Below, in pieces: positions 1 to 8,840 of a stretch of DNA of 64,000 nt (position 1 is its first letter; each line of letters begins with the position of its first letter). Origin of the DNA: Acaryochloris sp. CCMEE 5410. GTDB taxonomy: Bacteria > Cyanobacteriota > Cyanobacteriia > Thermosynechococcales > Thermosynechococcaceae. The stretch is taken from contig NZ_AFEJ02000001.1 of NCBI RefSeq assembly GCF_000238775.2, positions 4,092,001 through 4,156,000 of the forward strand, given 5' to 3'. The position numbers and the translations under genes were made by a program. The notes under the pieces are model-generated. The model was given only the letters and a program-made list of their open reading frames with translations, ran no database searches and was not told the origin of the DNA.

Positions 1-483
1 TTGATTCTCAACCAAATGGCGGAATTGCTGAAAATGCCAGCGGCAGAATTTATGCGCACCCACGATGACTGCGGTGTACCGACCTACTATATGCAGTTAG
101 AGCAAATCGCGACCCTCTATGCCCATCTTAGTGCGGGTAATAATTTAAATATTGAGCGGGTGATGCGGGCAATGATTCACCATCCCACGTTGGTGGCAGG
201 GCAAGGTCAATTTGATACGGATTTAATGACGTTATCTGCTGGAGAATTAGTCAGTAAATCTGGAGCTGAAGGTGTGCAATGTGTAGGCCGCATCGGTGAA
301 GGCTTAGGCTTAGCGATCAAAGTTAAGGATGGGGCAAAGCGGGCGAAATATGCCGTCGCCATTCACTTGCTGCGAGAGTTAGGCTGGCTAGAACCCAGCC
401 ACGCCGATACCCTAGCCGATCGCTATTTATGTTTGAGCAACTATAAACGCCTAGAAGTGAATGGTGAGCTGGTGATGCTTTAG
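1..483 (+). CDS. L-asparaginase II family protein, 3' part only
   Basis: The visible 160 residues match the C-terminal half of the Asparaginase_II family (PF06089), which hydrolyses L-asparagine to aspartate and ammonia. Recognisable family segments are [10 protein letters not shown] (residues 22-31), [11 protein letters not shown], the stretch around [17 protein letters not shown], and the run on to LLRELGWL. The family is usually about 300-330 residues, so roughly the first half lies before the window and the apparent start at base 1 is not a real start. The stop codon overlaps the last codon of the convergent glmM gene by four bases, so the two genes share their 3' ends with no room for a separate terminator. 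Confidence 0.8.
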   Translation: MILNQMAELLKMPAAEFMRTHDDCGVPTYYMQLEQIATLYAHLSAGNNLNIERVMRAMIHHPTLVAGQGQFDTDLMTLSAGELVSKSGAEGVQCVGRIGEGLGLAIKVKDGAKRAKYAVAIHLLRELGWLEPSHADTLADRYLCLSNYKRLEVNGELVML

Positions 484-1931
484 GCTAGATGAGTTTCAAC
501 CGCACTGACTAATCGGTCTGTCCAATGGTTGACCATTCCCATATTGCGGGCTTCTACCATGACGCGAATGAGAGGTTCTGTGCCGGAGGCCCGGACTAGA
601 ATTCGACCTTGATCCCCCATGTCATCTGTGGCTTGATCAATTAGGGTTTGGAGGGGTTGGCACTCTTGCCAGTTGCGCCTGCGATCGCGATCTTCGACGC
701 GCACATTCTTGAGAAGTTGGGGATAAGTCTGGAAGCTGTCATCCACTAAACAGGAGAGGCGGGTCTTGTTTTGGCAAATAATGGTTGCTAAATGCAATGC
801 TGTCAACAAACCATCGCCACTGACACCATAGTGGGGACATAAAATATGACCAGATTGCTCACCCCCTAACATGGAGCCGTGATTGAGCATCTCAGCATGG
901 ACATTTTGATCCCCCACGGCTGCTCGTAAGAGAGTGCCGCCTTGCTGTTGCCAAGCCAATTCGAACCCTAAATTAGACATTACGGTTGCCACAATCAAGT
1001 CATTGGGCAACTGATTTTGCTGCTGTAACGCTTTGCCCCACAGGTAGAGAATATAGTCGCCATCCACGGTTCGGCCTTGACAGTCAATCGCGAGCACGCG
1101 ATCGGCGTCGCCATCAAAGGCAAAGCCGACATCAGCCTCATGTAAGTTAACGGCTGCTTTCAAGGGTTCTAAATGTGTAGAGCCGCAATTGACATTAATA
1201 CGATCACCATCTGGCTGATCGTGTAAACAAATGACCTCAGCCCCCATGGCTTTAAAGACAGCAGGGGCTAACTGAGTGGCTGCGCCCCAAGCCAGATCCA
1301 GGACGACTTTCAGCCCTTGGAAATCGACTTGAGCGTGTAAGGGGGTCTGAATTGCATCGGTATAAGATTTTGTCAGTTCAGGCCGATGGAAATGATGTCC
1401 CCAGGTGCCCGAGGGCTGTTGTTGACCATAGGCTCGAATCCGTTGTTCAATTTTCCCTTGAGTGGCGGGAGGGAGCTTAGTACCGTTGGCTTGAAAAAAT
1501 TTAATGCCATTATCTGCTGGCGGGTTATGACTGGCAGAGACCATCACGCCACCTACTGCTTCGGTGTGATGAGTTAAGTAGGCAACGGTGGGGGTTGGAC
1601 ATAATCCGATATGCCAAACATCTAGCCCAGCGGCGGTCAGACCTGCCGACAGGGCCATCGCTAACATATCGCTGGAGTTACGAGAGTCTTGACCCAGAAT
1701 AAAAGGCTGACGGGGTGATGAATCTTGTCCCAACTCAAGTCCTGCACAAAAGCCTACTTGCAGCGCTAATTGAGGGGTGAGATGTTGACCGACATGGCCT
1801 CGAATCCCATCCGTTCCGAATAAGTTCACATCTTTTGCGGCTGCCACAACTTTGCGCGCTAGTTTGGCAGGTTGAACCGTGCGATCGCTTTTGATAACAC
1901 TTTTCTGCTTAGATTGAGAAGTAACAGACAT
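480..1931 (-). CDS. glmM: phosphoglucosamine mutase GlmM
   Basis: Interconverts glucosamine-6-phosphate and glucosamine-1-phosphate, feeding UDP-GlcNAc synthesis for peptidoglycan and outer-membrane glycans in the cytoplasm. Family signatures are present in order: [10 protein letters not shown] near the N-terminus, the phosphoserine loop SASHNP (active serine about residue 134), the metal-binding DGDADR, GGEQSGH in the sugar-binding domain, and [15 protein letters not shown] in the phosphate-binding C-terminal domain. About 483 residues, including an extra 35-residue N-terminal leader before the first core motif. I chose the ATG at 1931 because GGAG lies upstream of it. The frame stays open to 1970, which would add 13 residues. 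The gene is convergent with the asparaginase gene and divergent from the penicillin-binding protein gene. Confidence 0.95.
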   Translation of the reverse strand: MSVTSQSKQKSVIKSDRTVQPAKLARKVVAAAKDVNLFGTDGIRGHVGQHLTPQLALQVGFCAGLELGQDSSPRQPFILGQDSRNSSDMLAMALSAGLTAAGLDVWHIGLCPTPTVAYLTHHTEAVGGVMVSASHNPPADNGIKFFQANGTKLPPATQGKIEQRIRAYGQQQPSGTWGHHFHRPELTKSYTDAIQTPLHAQVDFQGLKVVLDLAWGAATQLAPAVFKAMGAEVICLHDQPDGDRINVNCGSTHLEPLKAAVNLHEADVGFAFDGDADRVLAIDCQGRTVDGDYILYLWGKALQQQNQLPNDLIVATVMSNLGFELAWQQQGGTLLRAAVGDQNVHAEMLNHGSMLGGEQSGHILCPHYGVSGDGLLTALHLATIICQNKTRLSCLVDDSFQTYPQLLKNVRVEDRDRRRNWQECQPLQTLIDQATDDMGDQGRILVRASGTEPLIRVMVEARNMGMVNHWTDRLVSAVETHLA

Positions 1932-2207
1932 TGGACAATACACTCCACACCATGGCTGTACGATCCCCAAAGACGGAATACCTTATCTACGGGTGAGTAG
2001 ATATACACAATGGATCCCTGCTTGGGTGTTCGTAAGCTTAACACTTAGGATAGAAAATAGCATGTTCACGGAAAGAGCTGCTGTACGCTTCTGGGATGTA
2101 ATGGGCTAGAATATCGCGGTAGCCTTAGCTAGAGCTTTTTTTGAAGATTAGGCGCTTCCTACCGATGTCATGCGGATTATGCGAGTGTGCCCTATCCAAT
2201 AGGATCA

Positions 2208-3977
2208 ATGTCCCTTTCTAATCAATCATTTTCTTTACCACGACGTCAGCGTTCTCAACGCAGTGTCGGATCCGGCCCTCGAAAGTTTGTTTTTGGTGGC
2301 TTTATCAGCCTTTTATTGTTTGGAGCGATTGTTCCGCGCCTCAGTTTTTTGCAGATTACTGAAGGGGCACTGAATCTTCAGAGAGCCGAAGAGAATCGAG
2401 TTCGTTTAATTCCAAAACGGCCTGAACGGGGCAAAATCCTAGATCGTAAAGGCCGGATTCTGGCGAACAGCACCTATACCTATTCCGTTTTTGTTTGGCC
2501 CATTGCTCAAAAAGACGAAAAGTGGTCCCAAACGGTGGATGTCCTGTCTTCGATTCTTAAAATTCCTGAAGCAGAAATTCAGGAAAGAGTAGAGGTTGAA
2601 GGACATAACTCAACCTCTCTAGTCCGTGTGGCTCAAGGGTTGACCTTTCCCCAAGTGGTGGCGCTGTCGGAACGGATGAGCGACATTGTAGGTGTCGAAA
2701 TTGATAAGGAGGCTATTCGCTATTACCCCCATGGTGAACTCGCTTCTCAAGTGATTGGCTATATCGGCGAAATTAGTGAAGAAGAGTTAGCCCGTAAACA
2801 AGACAAACCCTATCGCCTAGGAGATGTGGTTGGCCAATTAGGGATTGAAGCCTCCTATGAACAAAAGTTACGGGGCACGTGGGGAGGGAACCAAATTGAG
2901 GTGGATGGTGCAGGCCGGATTGTGCAAATCTTGGGCCAAAAATTGCCCATCGCTGGCGAGGATGTCAAACTCACCCTCGATTTAGAGGTGCAAAAGGCAG
3001 CCGAAAAGGCGTTAGGCAAACGGCAAGGGGCGGTGGTTGCCATCAATCCTAAGAACGGCGCTATTATTGCCATGGCCAGCTATCCAGGATTTAACCCCAA
3101 CTGGTTTGCCAAGCGCGTCACAGAAAAGCAATGGCAAGAGTTACAGAATCGCAAATTCCCCTTTGTTAATCGGGCCATGCAGGCTTTTCCACCGGCGAGT
3201 ACTTTCAAGATCGCCACTGCGATCGCAGGAATTGAATCCGGCAAATATTCTCCCAACGCCCTGGTAGCCACCTCAGCATCAGTGCATGGTGTGGGGGATT
3301 GGAATGGGGCAGGCTTTGGCGTGATTGGTTTTCAAACGGCCTTGCAGTGGAGTAGCAATACCTTTTTTGGCCGTGTGGGCGTGGGGACCAGTCCCAAAAT
3401 TCTAATTGAGTGGGCTAAGCGTTTAGGGGTTGGGGAGAGAACGGGCATTGATATCCCCGGAGAATCTTCTGGGTTTATTCCTGATCCAGCTTGGAAAAAA
3501 GAGGTGTTTAAAGACGCCTGGTATCCTGCTGACACCGTTATGGTTTCTATCGGGCAGGGGGCAGTACAACTCAGTCCCCTCCAAGTCTCCCTCATTTTTG
3601 CTGCCATTGCCAATGGGGGGTATAAAGTCACCCCTCACCTATTCCAGTCCGATCAGCCCGATGACCAAGGGCGGACCTCCCTGAATTTAAAACCCAAGAC
3701 CTTAAATACGATTCGTTCGGGTTTACGAGCGGTGGTCACCAGCGGTACAGGTCAGGCGTTAAATGTGCCTAGTATTCCCCCGGCAGCGGGCAAAAGCGGG
3801 ACGGCTGAAGACCCCCCTCGTTCATCCCATACTTGGTTTGGGGCCTATGCTCCCTTTAATAACCCGGAAATTGTAGTGGTGGCCTTTGGTGAAAATACGG
3901 GCGGGGGTGGGGGATCTACGGCAGGCCCCATTGCCTTAAAAGTCTTGGAAGCCTACTTTAAGGCTCAGAAGAAATAG
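2208..3977 (+). CDS. mrdA: penicillin-binding protein 2 (class B transpeptidase)
   Basis: A membrane-anchored D,D-transpeptidase that cross-links peptidoglycan during cell elongation. The N-terminus is basic, then there is one transmembrane helix (FVFGGFISLLLFGAIVP). A PBP dimer/pedestal region follows, and then the transpeptidase domain with all three active-site motifs: STFK (serine about residue 330), SSN, and KSGT (about residue 528). No glycosyltransferase domain, so class B. Length 589 residues is normal for PBP2. The ATG at 2208 is preferred; a GTG at 2187 would add seven residues. The mrdA (elongation) rather than ftsI (division) name rests on overall style and is less certain than the family call. 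Divergent from glmM, which also serves the cell wall. Confidence 0.9.
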   Translation: MSLSNQSFSLPRRQRSQRSVGSGPRKFVFGGFISLLLFGAIVPRLSFLQITEGALNLQRAEENRVRLIPKRPERGKILDRKGRILANSTYTYSVFVWPIAQKDEKWSQTVDVLSSILKIPEAEIQERVEVEGHNSTSLVRVAQGLTFPQVVALSERMSDIVGVEIDKEAIRYYPHGELASQVIGYIGEISEEELARKQDKPYRLGDVVGQLGIEASYEQKLRGTWGGNQIEVDGAGRIVQILGQKLPIAGEDVKLTLDLEVQKAAEKALGKRQGAVVAINPKNGAIIAMASYPGFNPNWFAKRVTEKQWQELQNRKFPFVNRAMQAFPPASTFKIATAIAGIESGKYSPNALVATSASVHGVGDWNGAGFGVIGFQTALQWSSNTFFGRVGVGTSPKILIEWAKRLGVGERTGIDIPGESSGFIPDPAWKKEVFKDAWYPADTVMVSIGQGAVQLSPLQVSLIFAAIANGGYKVTPHLFQSDQPDDQGRTSLNLKPKTLNTIRSGLRAVVTSGTGQALNVPSIPPAAGKSGTAEDPPRSSHTWFGAYAPFNNPEIVVVAFGENTGGGGGSTAGPIALKVLEAYFKAQKK

Positions 3978-4058
3978 CCCTCATTAAGGATCGTTGACGA
4001 CCATTGCCAGTTTTTTTTGGGTAACTCTACAATTGAGGGGCAATGATGTCGTCTTGCT

Positions 4059-5780
4059 TTGGCAAGGCAGGTAAGACTTATCGAAACGATTTACGGTAAT
4101 CTCAAAGGCTTAAAGTCTAATCAAATCAAGCAGCTGCGGCGACTCTACCATCAGCGACTTCCGAGTGATCGCATCACGACTTCTGACTTTGCCCAACGAT
4201 TAGCTGCCATCAGTACGGATATTCATCAGCCCATCAGCACCTATCTCAACCGTCGTGGCCAGGTGATTCGGGTGGGTGTGGGGTCTCCCCGGCAAACCCA
4301 AATTCCGCCTTTAGAACTGCCCCGATATGGTGCAGATCGCTTGAGCGGCATTCGCTGTGTTGCCACCACCCTTAAACAAGAGGTTCCTAAGGAGTCTGCG
4401 TTAACGGCGATGGCCTTACAGCGCTTAGATGCGTTGGCAGTGCTCACCATGACGGGCTCTGGTTTTGAGCGGCGCGGTGGTGGAGCCACGGGATATGTAC
4501 GGTCGACCTACCTGGCTCATCTCGTGCCTGATCCAACCACCCCTTGGACCATTTCTTCCCCGTTGAGTCTCGAACAATTGGCTCAACAGAATTTGATGGA
4601 TTTGGTGGAAGCCTTAGAGTCTGAATTTGGACGCTCTCTCAATACCCGCTCGTCAGGGACATCTGAAGCTGAGCAGGTGTTAATGGTTGGCGTTATTCCT
4701 CAAACCGTCTCCACAGAAGAGATGAAGGCTAATTTGGCTGAGGTGGCGCTCTTAGTGGAGAGTGCAGGTGGAGTCGTGGTAGAGACAATTCACCAAAAGC
4801 GCTCTCATCCCCATCCCCAAACGGTTGTGGGAGCCGGTAAAGTCAAGGAAATTGCCCTAAGGGCCCAAACCTTAGGGGTGACGCTCATTGTTTTTAATCT
4901 GGATCTTTCTCCGTCTCAGGTGCGTAATTTAGAGACCCAAATTGGCATTCGTATTGTCGATCGCACAGAAGTGATCTTAGATATCTTTGCCCAGCGGGCC
5001 CAATCCCAAGCGGGCAAATTACAGGTGGAGCTCGCGCAACTGGAGTATATGCTGCCGCGACTGGCAGGTCGCGGCCAAGCCATGTCTCGCCTTGGAGGTG
5101 GTATTGGCACCCGAGGACCGGGAGAAACCAAGCTGGAAACGGAGCGACGGGCCATTCAACGCCGAATCAATACCTTGCAACAGGCGGTCAACCAGCTCCA
5201 GGCTCACCGTTCCCGTCTGCGTCAACGTCGTCAGCATCAGCGAGTCCCATCCGTTGCTGTGGTGGGCTATACCAATGCTGGTAAGTCGACGCTACTGAAT
5301 GTGTTGACCAATGCTGAAGCCTATACGGCGGATCAACTCTTTGCCACTCTCGATCCTACGACCCGTCGCCTTAGCATTCCCGATCCTGAAACTCATGAGA
5401 TGCGAACTCTGGTACTAACGGATACCGTGGGATTTATCCATAACCTCCCTCCTCCGTTGATGGATGCGTTTCGAGCCACTTTGGAAGAGGTGACGGATGC
5501 TGACGCCTTGTTGCATGTTGTGGATTTGTCCCATCCCGATTGGGAAAATCATTTGCGGTCGGTGATGGATTTGCTAGGAACTATGCCGATTACACCGGGG
5601 CCGGGATTGATTGCCTTTAACAAGATGGATCAAGTCAGCAGTGAAGCCTTGGCGCTTGCCCAAGATCAGTTTCCCCAAGCTGTCTTTATTTCGGCGCAAG
5701 AGCGTTTGGGGTTGAACACTCTCCGACACAAATTGTTGGAATTAATCGATTATGCAGATTGTGCTATTTCGTCATTGTAA
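4059..5780 (+). CDS. hflX: GTPase HflX
   Basis: Ribosome-associated GTPase of the HflX family, which splits stalled or hibernating ribosomes, especially under heat stress. The C-terminal G domain shows GYTNAGKST (G1, about residue 402), DTVGF (G3), NKMD (G4) and an SAQ (G5-like) triplet. Before it comes the family's glycine-rich segment RLGGGIGTRGPGETKLE and a basic coiled helix. At 573 residues it is longer than E. coli HflX because of an N-terminal region of about 180 residues, as in other cyanobacteria. The start is uncertain: no ATG is available in frame near the beginning, and the TTG at 4059 precedes a stretch (ETIYGNLKGLKSNQ) that looks like the true N-terminus. Transcribed alone, 81 bases after the penicillin-binding protein gene. 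Confidence 0.93.
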   Translation: MARQVRLIETIYGNLKGLKSNQIKQLRRLYHQRLPSDRITTSDFAQRLAAISTDIHQPISTYLNRRGQVIRVGVGSPRQTQIPPLELPRYGADRLSGIRCVATTLKQEVPKESALTAMALQRLDALAVLTMTGSGFERRGGGATGYVRSTYLAHLVPDPTTPWTISSPLSLEQLAQQNLMDLVEALESEFGRSLNTRSSGTSEAEQVLMVGVIPQTVSTEEMKANLAEVALLVESAGGVVVETIHQKRSHPHPQTVVGAGKVKEIALRAQTLGVTLIVFNLDLSPSQVRNLETQIGIRIVDRTEVILDIFAQRAQSQAGKLQVELAQLEYMLPRLAGRGQAMSRLGGGIGTRGPGETKLETERRAIQRRINTLQQAVNQLQAHRSRLRQRRQHQRVPSVAVVGYTNAGKSTLLNVLTNAEAYTADQLFATLDPTTRRLSIPDPETHEMRTLVLTDTVGFIHNLPPPLMDAFRATLEEVTDADALLHVVDLSHPDWENHLRSVMDLLGTMPITPGPGLIAFNKMDQVSSEALALAQDQFPQAVFISAQERLGLNTLRHKLLELIDYADCAISSL

Positions 5781-5855
5781 TCATTAACCCCAATCGATTT
5801 ATATGGATGGCTACCCAATCTGCTGCTTGAGATCCTGCTTGGCAAGCTATAGGGG

Positions 5856-6311
5856 ATGATTCACGTGGTAACTGCTTCACTAGAAGACGAACTAATCAGG
5901 GCTATTTCCCATGAGAATTTTGCTGAAATTCAACGACTGTTGCAAATGGGTGCAAATCCAAATGTGCCAGCGAGCAATGGTATAACAGCTATCCATACTG
6001 CTGGCGAACATGATGTAACCGGTCAAATTGTGAGCATACTGGTTGATGCGGGGGCCAACATCAATCTTCAAAATTTACAGGGTTGGACTCCCCTGCATGT
6101 TGCGGTAGATATGGCCATTGATGGTGCAAATCAACAGAATCTCTCAGATATTGATTGGTCAACGGTAAAAATGATGCTTAATTTAGGTGCTGATCCTGAT
6201 CTTAGGGATCACCATGGCGTAACTGTTGCTGATTTAGCATCAAGTTACGGTATCAAAGCGCTGAAATTATTTGAGAAATTGGTGGTTGAGTGCTCCCAAA
6301 GCCGCGATTAA
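5856..6311 (+). CDS. ankyrin-repeat protein
   Basis: A small soluble protein of about 150 residues made of three to four ankyrin repeats. Repeat signatures are LLQMGANPNVPASNGITAIH, LVDAGANINLQNLQGWTPLH and LNLGADPDLRDHHGVT. Ankyrin stacks bind partner proteins; no partner can be named here. The end of the third repeat carries an insertion (AIDGANQQNLSDIDW). Start choice: AGGGG at 5851-5855 abuts the ATG at 5856, which is too close to act as a ribosome binding site. The GTG at 5865 lies nine bases from it and is a good alternative, giving 148 residues. Confidence 0.8.
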   Translation: MIHVVTASLEDELIRAISHENFAEIQRLLQMGANPNVPASNGITAIHTAGEHDVTGQIVSILVDAGANINLQNLQGWTPLHVAVDMAIDGANQQNLSDIDWSTVKMMLNLGADPDLRDHHGVTVADLASSYGIKALKLFEKLVVECSQSRD

Positions 6312-6410
6312 CGTGATCAATATCACTCGTCTCAACTCATGAGATCACTGAGTTATAGCTGCATTGGCAGGACACTAAGCTCAGTAATCACAACAGTCAG
6401 GGAGCAGACG

Positions 6411-6575
6411 ATGTGGATTCGACGTAGCCGTTGGCAGGAAGAACAGCCTCAACTGCAAGTTCAAGCAGAGTGGACCCTCGTGGATGGACAGCTGCAGTGT
6501 CAGTGGCAGCCCGCTACAGTTTTTGCAGAAGTGGAACAGCCTCTTTCCATGCCTAGGCGACCCAAAGCTGCCTAA
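6411..6575 (+). CDS. small basic hypothetical protein (54 residues)
   Basis: I do not recognise a family. The protein begins MWIRRSRWQEEQPQLQ and is rich in Gln and Trp, with a short C-terminal basic tail (MPRRPKAA). No membrane segment or signal peptide is visible. I chose the ATG at 6411 because GGGAG stands about six bases upstream; the frame stays open back to 6339 without a convincing start there. It lies 75 bases before the HMA-domain gene on the same strand, so the two may be cotranscribed. Confidence 0.5.
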   Translation: MWIRRSRWQEEQPQLQVQAEWTLVDGQLQCQWQPATVFAEVEQPLSMPRRPKAA

Positions 6576-6650
6576 CTCTCGTAGGATTTGTAATGATGGG
6601 AAGTGCTATGGCCCTGCTCATCGTTCTGTCCAAATTGGGAGTCTAGAAAG

Positions 6651-6842
6651 ATGATTCAGCTGACCATTTCTGATATGGCCTGTTCAGCTTGTGTTGAAAG
6701 AATCGAGGCTGCGATCGCAGCTTTGGATTCACAAGCGATGATTGAAACTCATCTAGACAAAAAGCAGGTTCAAGTTACTTCTCAGCGATCAGAAGCAGAC
6801 ATTCGCCAGGCAATTTCCGCTGCCGGTTACACACCCACCTAG
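6651..6842 (+). CDS. heavy-metal-associated (HMA) domain protein, CopZ-like
   Basis: A 63-residue single-domain protein of the HMA family (ferredoxin-like fold) that carries Cu(I) or a similar soft metal in the cytosol and passes it to P-type ATPases. The metal site MACSAC (an MxCxxC motif) is at residues 9-14. It is followed by VERIEAAIAAL, and the domain ends with ADIRQAISAAGYTP, the usual HMA C-terminus. AGAAAG precedes the ATG at 6651. No P-type ATPase gene lies beside it. Convergent with the original 3' end of the DUF938 methyltransferase gene, whose ancestral stop was only 18 bases away. Confidence 0.9.
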   Translation: MIQLTISDMACSACVERIEAAIAALDSQAMIETHLDKKQVQVTSQRSEADIRQAISAAGYTPT

Positions 6843-6859
6843 CTTTTTGGGCCTTTAGC

Positions 6860-6914
6860 TTACGGTGAGCACAAAGATGTTGAGGCAGATCGTTGCCATA
6901 TCACTGATAAGTTA
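6860..6914 (-). pseudogene. detached 3' end of the DUF938 methyltransferase gene
   Basis: Read on the minus strand and joined at the TA at 6913-6914 to the part of the gene ending at 7998, this stretch continues the methyltransferase frame. The joined end reads MPAN then NLSVIWQRSASTSLCSP and a TAA at 6860-6862. DUF938 proteins typically end in MPANNLSVVFR-like sequence, so this is the authentic C-terminus, separated from the rest by the IS630 element. The join assumes precise removal of 6915-7995 plus one TA copy. Confidence 0.85.
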
Positions 6915-6940
6915 AGCAGATGGACAAAATTAATTACATA
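6915..6940 (+). repeat. left terminal inverted repeat of the IS630 element
   Basis: The outer four bases AGCA and inner fifteen bases AAAATTAATTACATA match the reverse complement of the right end; the seven bases between them mostly differ. Confidence 0.88.
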
Positions 6941-6993
6941 GAATTTCCAGGTTGTAAACTACCTGAGTCCTCTTTTTTACATCCATTGATTTG

Positions 6994-7990
6994 ATGTCAT
7001 TAGTCCGTCCTATCTCCACCGAAAGCTTACGCTTATTGCATCGGATTTATCACTGTAGTCGCCATCATCAGGTCAGACAACGCGCCCATTGCCTCATTTT
7101 GTCTGCCCAGGGTTGGAGTCCCTACACCTTAGCCTCCCTTTTTAGTGTGAGTCCTAAAACCGTGTACAACTGGCTTAAGGCTTGGAATAACCGTGGTTTT
7201 GCAGGACTCTATAATCGCCCAGGCCGAGGTCGAAAACCGATGTTTAATCCCGACCAACAACAGCAGATTTATGAGTGGACTCAGGCATCTCCCATCCAAC
7301 TCAATCGGGTGCTAGCTCAGATTGAACAGCAGTGGTCAGTACGCGTGTCAAAGGCCACCGTTAAACGCGTCTTGAAGCAGATGGACATGAGCTGGCATCG
7401 CTTTCGCCAAGGGACATCAGGCCAGCCTTTATATGCCGACTACCTCGAAAAAAACAGCAGTTAGAACATCTCAAGAAACAAGAAGAGAAGGGAGACATCC
7501 ACCTATTCTTTATGGATGAGAGTGGTTTTTCGTTAGTCCCCTGTATTCCCTATGGATGGCAACCCATAGGGACTTATCTGGAAATCCCGACTCGTTCAAG
7601 TAAACGCTTGAATGTTCTGGGGTTTTGAGTCGACGACAAGGGCTATATGCTTATACATCAGAACAGACCATCACCAGTGAGGTTGTCAGTCATTGCATTG
7701 ATACCTTCTTTGCTGACGTGGAGTTGCCCACCGTCATTGTGATGGATCAAGCCCCTATCCATACGAGCCAAGCAATCTATGAGATGAAGGCAGAGTGGGC
7801 CGAACGGGGAATTACCTTGTTTGAGTTGCCAAGCTATTCTCCCCATCTAAATTTGATTGAGCGTCTGTGGCAATTCATGAAATATCAGTGGATTGAAATG
7901 AGTGCCTACTGGGGGTGGTCATCTTTGGTCGAATATGTGGAAAGAGTTTTGAAAACCTACAGCGATGATTATGTAATTAATTTTAGCTAA
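6994..7990 (+). pseudogene. IS630-family DDE transposase, two frame breaks
   Basis: The N-terminal part (6994-7464) has the helix-turn-helix region (LILSAQGWSPYTLASLFSVS). The DDE catalytic domain follows: FFMDESGFS in the middle frame, then VIVMDQAPIH and LNLIERLWQF in the third frame (to 7990), so all three acidic residues survive. The first frame ends at a TAG (7462-7464) just after A AAA AAC (7449-7455); a -1 slip there would join the first two parts. The second break is at TTT TGA (7623-7628), where one missing T explains the change to the last frame. That site does not fit the slippery heptamer rule. Two breaks suggest a decayed transposase, though the first could once have been programmed. 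Confidence 0.85.
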
Positions 7991-8614
7991 GTGCTTATTG
8001 GCGGGCATCGCCACGGTTTGGTTCAGGTACAGACCATGTTGGGTTGCAAGATGGCTGACTTCTGCTAACGATCGAATCCCCCATTCAGGATTACGATGTC
8101 TTAGAGACTGATCGAAGGCCAGATTACTAGGAGCGGTCGGCTGGTTTGCTTGGAAAAACGGCCCATAGAGATATAAAAATCCTTGGGGGGCAAGGAGGCG
8201 GGCAGATCCTGCTATTAATCCTTCTGTGGCTTGCCAAGGCGCAATATGAATCATATTGATATTAATGATAGCTACTACCTTAGAGTGCGTTAATCCATAG
8301 TGATCTAAGGTCTGAATAACAAACTCAGGCCAATGTGGCTGGCAAACATCTAGGGCAATCGGTTCATAGAGATTGGCCGCACGAGCTTGGTGTCGCCAAG
8401 CTGTGATACTAGTGAGAGATGCAGAAGACTGATCGCTGGGTAACCAGTCCAAATGGGGTAACTGTTGGGCCAAAAAAGCAGCATGCTCCCCTGTCCCACT
8501 CGCAATTTCTAAGACAATTCCTTGCTGGGGTAATACTTGTTTGAGAATAGTGAGGATAGGCTGATGGTTCCGCTGGAAAGCAGGAGTGTATTGCCGTTGA
8601 TCACCATTGGGCAT
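7919..8614 (-). CDS. DUF938 class I SAM-dependent methyltransferase, C-terminus replaced by IS sequence
   Basis: A Rossmann-fold methyltransferase of the DUF938 family. Visible signatures are YTPAFQRNHQPIL near the start and the SAM-binding motif VLEIASGTGEHAAF (residues about 35-48). Further on come NINMIHIAPW and a late segment MPANKHL. The substrate is unknown. From residue 207 or so the sequence (HLAKINYIII onward) is encoded by the IS630 right end, so the last 20-odd residues are foreign and the present stop lies inside the element. Without the insertion the gene would run to 6860. The catalytic core is intact, so partial function is possible. A single-gene unit, convergent with the HMA gene before the insertion. 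Confidence 0.88.
   Translation of the reverse strand: MPNGDQRQYTPAFQRNHQPILTILKQVLPQQGIVLEIASGTGEHAAFLAQQLPHLDWLPSDQSSASLTSITAWRHQARAANLYEPIALDVCQPHWPEFVIQTLDHYGLTHSKVVAIININMIHIAPWQATEGLIAGSARLLAPQGFLYLYGPFFQANQPTAPSNLAFDQSLRHRNPEWGIRSLAEVSHLATQHGLYLNQTVAMPANKHLAKINYIIIAVGFQNSFHIFDQR
7970..7995 (-). repeat. right terminal inverted repeat of the IS630 element
   Basis: Inverted copy of the left end, containing TATGTAATTAATTTT (7970-7984) and ending TGCT before the TA target duplicate at 7996-7997. It overlaps the last codons of the transposase. Confidence 0.88.
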
Positions 8615-8840
8615 AGGTTTGCGTTGCCTCGGGCACTTTGATCCAGTGTGTGCGTCTTCAGTGGGTAGGTCAAAATGAAGTTGTGTAACGGCACTACCTT
8701 AACCCAGCTCTGAAATTGTCACAATTTCGACCAATCTACAGAAGGTTGGCTGTTAGGATATGCTAAAAAGAAAAGATTTTATTAAGTAATATTTACTCAC
8801 CCTCTCTTTGTTCACCCTCAAGTCTTGGTTTAAATTACCC

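Larger units (their letters stand above)
6915..7995 (+). mobile_element. IS630-family insertion sequence
   Basis: A 1081-bp element with 26-bp imperfect terminal inverted repeats (about 21 of 26 matching). Each outer tip reads AGCA and the inner 15 bases (AAAATTAATTACATA) are identical. It is flanked by TA at 6913-6914 and 7996-7997, the target duplication expected of IS630/Tc1-mariner elements. It carries one transposase reading unit on the plus strand, broken by two frame changes. It is inserted in the 3' end of the DUF938 methyltransferase gene. Confidence 0.92.

Noticed and set aside
7620-7628. Second programmed frameshift site in the IS630 transposase
   Set aside because: G GGG TTT does not satisfy the X XXY YYZ rule because the A-site codon would mispair after the slip, so a one-base deletion is more likely.
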